This document shows positions 5,945 to 7,787 of a DNA stretch of 7,787 bases, piece by piece. Source of the DNA: Gammaproteobacteria bacterium UBA6173. GTDB taxonomy: Bacteria > Pseudomonadota > Gammaproteobacteria > Pseudomonadales > Pseudohongiellaceae. A program made the position numbers and the translations under genes. The stretch spans positions 1-7,787 of the forward strand of contig DITX01000065.1 of assembly GCA_002422225.1 (NCBI GenBank), read 5' to 3'. Below the pieces are notes generated by a model, which was not told where the DNA came from, ran no database searches, and worked only from the letters and a program-made list of their open reading frames with translations. Numbering within the stretch: position 1 is the first letter of the stretch; every line of letters starts with the position of its first letter.

Positions 5945-6925
5945 TTACTCGTAGGATTCAATCACAAATCGCAGGTCAACCGCATCAATCAAACGCATGA
6001 CCATATTGCTGACCTGACTGACCTGACCATTTTGATTGAGTTCAACCTGAGGTATACGCAGACGCTGATCACTTTCTGTGTAAGACGCCATACCGGCTGG
6101 GGCAATCGCCAAGGGAATGATGCTGCGCGGGTCAACCTGGAACACGATTTGCGCGCCATCTTCGACGATTCGCATCACCAACCCAATGTTGCCTAGTGTT
6201 TCACCACCGTTGACATAGGTATTCAGCAAGCCCGTGCCGTAGTCAAACACATGCATGCTCTCGCTGAAGCGTTTTACACGGTAGGCATTCATCAACACCA
6301 GATTTTTCTCGACTGGCCCGGTGGCCGTTGCGCCATAATCACGCACCGGCATGTCGGTCACCGAGTCGCTAACAAAGGTCAAGGGCAGGTCGTTGATGGC
6401 ATCCGCAACACTGATGCCATTGCCGAGCACTCTAGCGAACACCGTAAATCCGCCGTTCTGTACGTCCAGATTTGCAGAGTTATCCGCCAGATTGATAAAC
6501 CATTGGCTGGTTGCACTGTTCACAAAACCATCCATTTTTGCCATCGCCACCGTACCACGCACATTGGAAACGCCGGGCTCGTTCACAACTGCAGGACCAA
6601 CGGGCACAAACGTAGGTCCGCAATTACCAGCAATCAAATTGACACAATCGCCAAGCCAGCGGAACTGCCCACCCTGGATCACAAAATCTGTCACCGATCG
6701 ATGTATAACCATGCGGCTGAAGTCACCGCGATCAACGTAACCCAAGAAATTGGACACGGTATCAGGAGCACTATCCTGAAGAAGCTCCAAGGTGAAATCG
6801 CCATAGGTCGTGGTAACACGCACCAGAGGATTGGCATGTGCAGTCGTTACACCCGTCACCACTAACATTGCAAAAACAGCACCGTAGCGCCTGATTTGAC
6901 TGATTATTACCTGTCTGACATTCAT
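5945..6925 (-). CDS. Exported cyclophilin-type peptidyl-prolyl cis-trans isomerase with C-terminal extension
   Basis: The enzyme catalyses cis-trans isomerisation of X-Pro bonds, probably in the periplasm. Residues 1-31 form a signal peptide (Arg12-Arg13, hydrophobic stretch, AHA before Asn32), likely cut by signal peptidase I. The cyclophilin domain spans about 34-216. It shows IHR at 74-76 with the catalytic Arg76, FVIQGG at 81-86, RGTVAMAK at 123-130, SATSQWFINLADN at 137-149 and FTVFARVLGNG at 160-170. Cys94 and Cys102 flank a short insertion after QGG and could form a disulfide. The E. coli PpiA precursor is about 190 residues; this protein has 326, because a domain of about 110 residues follows. 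That tail is probably beta-rich, contains LRIPQVEL at 288-295 and ends VIESYE; I do not recognise it. AGAGGA six bases before ATG 6925 supports the start. The gene lies 53 bp after lipA, without a clear promoter of its own. Confidence 0.9.
   Translation of the reverse strand: MNVRQVIISQIRRYGAVFAMLVVTGVTTAHANPLVRVTTTYGDFTLELLQDSAPDTVSNFLGYVDRGDFSRMVIHRSVTDFVIQGGQFRWLGDCVNLIAGNCGPTFVPVGPAVVNEPGVSNVRGTVAMAKMDGFVNSATSQWFINLADNSANLDVQNGGFTVFARVLGNGISVADAINDLPLTFVSDSVTDMPVRDYGATATGPVEKNLVLMNAYRVKRFSESMHVFDYGTGLLNTYVNGGETLGNIGLVMRIVEDGAQIVFQVDPRSIIPLAIAPAGMASYTESDQRLRIPQVELNQNGQVSQVSNMVMRLIDAVDLRFVIESYE
6009..6026. repeat. Perfect 9-bp tandem duplication inside the cyclophilin gene
   Basis: CTGACCTGA occurs twice head to tail (6009-6017 and 6018-6026). 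On the coding strand it gives QVSQVS at residues 301-306 in the C-terminal extension. It keeps frame and probably sits in a surface loop between strands. It looks like a small slippage duplication. Confidence 0.7.
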
Positions 6926-6978
6926 GTCTTTTCCTCTTGAACTACTTATTTTTAAAACGGCGCGGCCTGTTGGTCTAT

Positions 6979-7787
6979 TTACTTCACTGACTCACCAGCA
7001 GCTTGTTTATCTGCGTGATAGGACGAGCGAACCATCGGCCCACTGGCAACCTGCTTGAATCCAAGCGCCTCACCAAACAAGCGCAACTCTTCAAATTCAT
7101 CCGGATGAACAAACCGTTGCACCGCCAGATGATTCCGGCTGGGCTGCAAGTACTGCCCCAGCGTTATCATTTCAACATCGTGTGCTCTGAGGTCCTGCAA
7201 TACCTGCATGACTTCTTCCTTGGTTTCACCCAGACCCAACATCAAACCTGACTTGGTGGGCACATTGGGCTGCCTCGCTTTGTATTGTTTGAGCAAGTCC
7301 AGCGACCATTGGTAATCCGCACCCGGGCGCGCCTGTTTGTAAAGTCGCGGTACCGTTTCGAGGTTGTGATTAAACACATCCGGCGGCGTCTTTTCAAGAA
7401 TATCGAGCGCAGCCCGCATACGTCCCCTGAAATCTGGCACTAATACTTCCACTTTAATACCGGGATTGTAGTAACGCGTTTCAGTAATGCAGTTTGCAAT
7501 GTGTTGTGCACCACTGTCTTTCAGGTCGTCACGATCAACGGATGTGATCACCACATAACGCAGCCCCATTTCGGAGATCGCCTGCGCCAGCTCGCGCGGC
7601 TCATTGTCATCCAAGGGTTTGGGTTTTCCATGCGCGACATCACAAAACGGACAACGACGTGTGCAGATCTCGCCCATCACCATAAAGGTTGCGGTGCCAT
7701 TACTAAAGCATTCACCTAGATTGGGACAGGAGGCTTCTTCACACACGGATGCCAGTTTGTGTTTGCGCAACTGCTCTTTGATCTGGG
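6979..7787 (-). CDS. lipA: Lipoyl synthase, 5' end beyond the window
   Basis: This radical SAM enzyme inserts two sulfur atoms at C6 and C8 of octanoyl groups on lipoyl domains (pyruvate and 2-oxoglutarate dehydrogenases, glycine cleavage H protein), following octanoyl transfer by LipB. Numbering from the TTG at 7770, Cys10, Cys15 and Cys21 (in CEEASCPNLGEC) bind the auxiliary 4Fe-4S cluster that donates sulfur, and Cys36, Cys40 and Cys43 (CTRRCPFC) bind the radical SAM cluster. RSSYHAD at 248-254 is the conserved C-terminal segment whose serine ligates the auxiliary cluster. The frame stays open through IKEQ to the window edge, so the TTG is an internal leucine, not the start. E. coli LipA has 321 residues; 268 are visible here, so about 50 are missing and no defect is implied. 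The gene is the first of a leftward run with the cyclophilin and transporter genes. Confidence 0.97.
   Translation of the reverse strand, partial: QIKEQLRKHKLASVCEEASCPNLGECFSNGTATFMVMGEICTRRCPFCDVAHGKPKPLDDNEPRELAQAISEMGLRYVVITSVDRDDLKDSGAQHIANCITETRYYNPGIKVEVLVPDFRGRMRAALDILEKTPPDVFNHNLETVPRLYKQARPGADYQWSLDLLKQYKARQPNVPTKSGLMLGLGETKEEVMQVLQDLRAHDVEMITLGQYLQPSRNHLAVQRFVHPDEFEELRLFGEALGFKQVASGPMVRSSYHADKQAAGESVK

Noticed and set aside
5672..6196. Long plus-strand open frame of 174 codons across the transporter/cyclophilin junction
   Set aside because: It lies antisense to two well-supported genes, and its translation is rich in His, Gln, Cys and Thr without domain character, as expected of a shadow frame.
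6251..6865. Plus-strand open frame of 204 codons antisense to the cyclophilin gene
   Set aside because: The minus-strand frame has signal peptide, catalytic motifs and ribosome site. The antisense product has no recognisable motif and is His/Ile/Thr-rich.
6956..6971. Small bulged hairpin between lipA and the cyclophilin gene (minus strand AAC-A-GGC-CGC-GCC-GTT) followed by TT
   Set aside because: The stem has only six pairs with a bulge, and the T-run is too short for a convincing intrinsic terminator. At most it is a weak attenuator.
7768..7770. TTG as a start codon for lipoyl synthase
   Set aside because: The frame stays open to the window edge with conserved LipA-like residues before it, so this TTG is an internal leucine and the true start lies outside.

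Overview
The window reads as chromosomal DNA from a gammaproteobacterium, probably marine or salt-adapted. The basis is protein family content: an aspartokinase of the ectoine-associated (Ask_Ect) type, a bacterial neurotransmitter:sodium symporter (NSS) homologue, a LipA very close to the gammaproteobacterial form, and a periplasmic cyclophilin. Base composition and codon use look even across the genes. I see no transposase, integrase, tRNA, rRNA or CRISPR array.

Left part (1-1774). Bases 1-187 hold the start of an uncharacterised membrane protein on the minus strand that runs off the left edge. It is divergent from a six-helix membrane protein with a class III nucleotide cyclase domain (392-1774). 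The roughly 200 bp between them are dense in signals: back-to-back promoter candidates, a perfect 10-bp palindrome, an inverted and a direct repeat, a leader hairpin, and a 13-codon leader ORF with a better Shine-Dalgarno than the cyclase's own, overlapping the cyclase start. A perfect CRP-type site (TGTGA-N6-TCACA) lies at the left edge.

Middle (1790-4524). A strong promoter with a 13-bp palindrome exactly in its spacer precedes an Ask_Ect-type aspartokinase. Five bases after its stop comes a class V PLP-dependent enzyme, probably in the same operon. No ectABC genes are visible, so this aspartokinase is outside its usual setting here.

Right part (4526-7787), all minus strand: lipA (5' end beyond the window), a secreted cyclophilin-type prolyl isomerase with an extra C-terminal domain, and an NSS-family sodium symporter. 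They are spaced 53-70 bp apart, and the symporter ends tail to tail with the PLP enzyme, one base between the stops. lipA, the isomerase and the symporter look like ordinary housekeeping or transport functions. The less ordinary material is the regulated cyclase locus and the orphan aspartokinase/PLP-enzyme pair. Neither is proven to be a new system from sequence alone.
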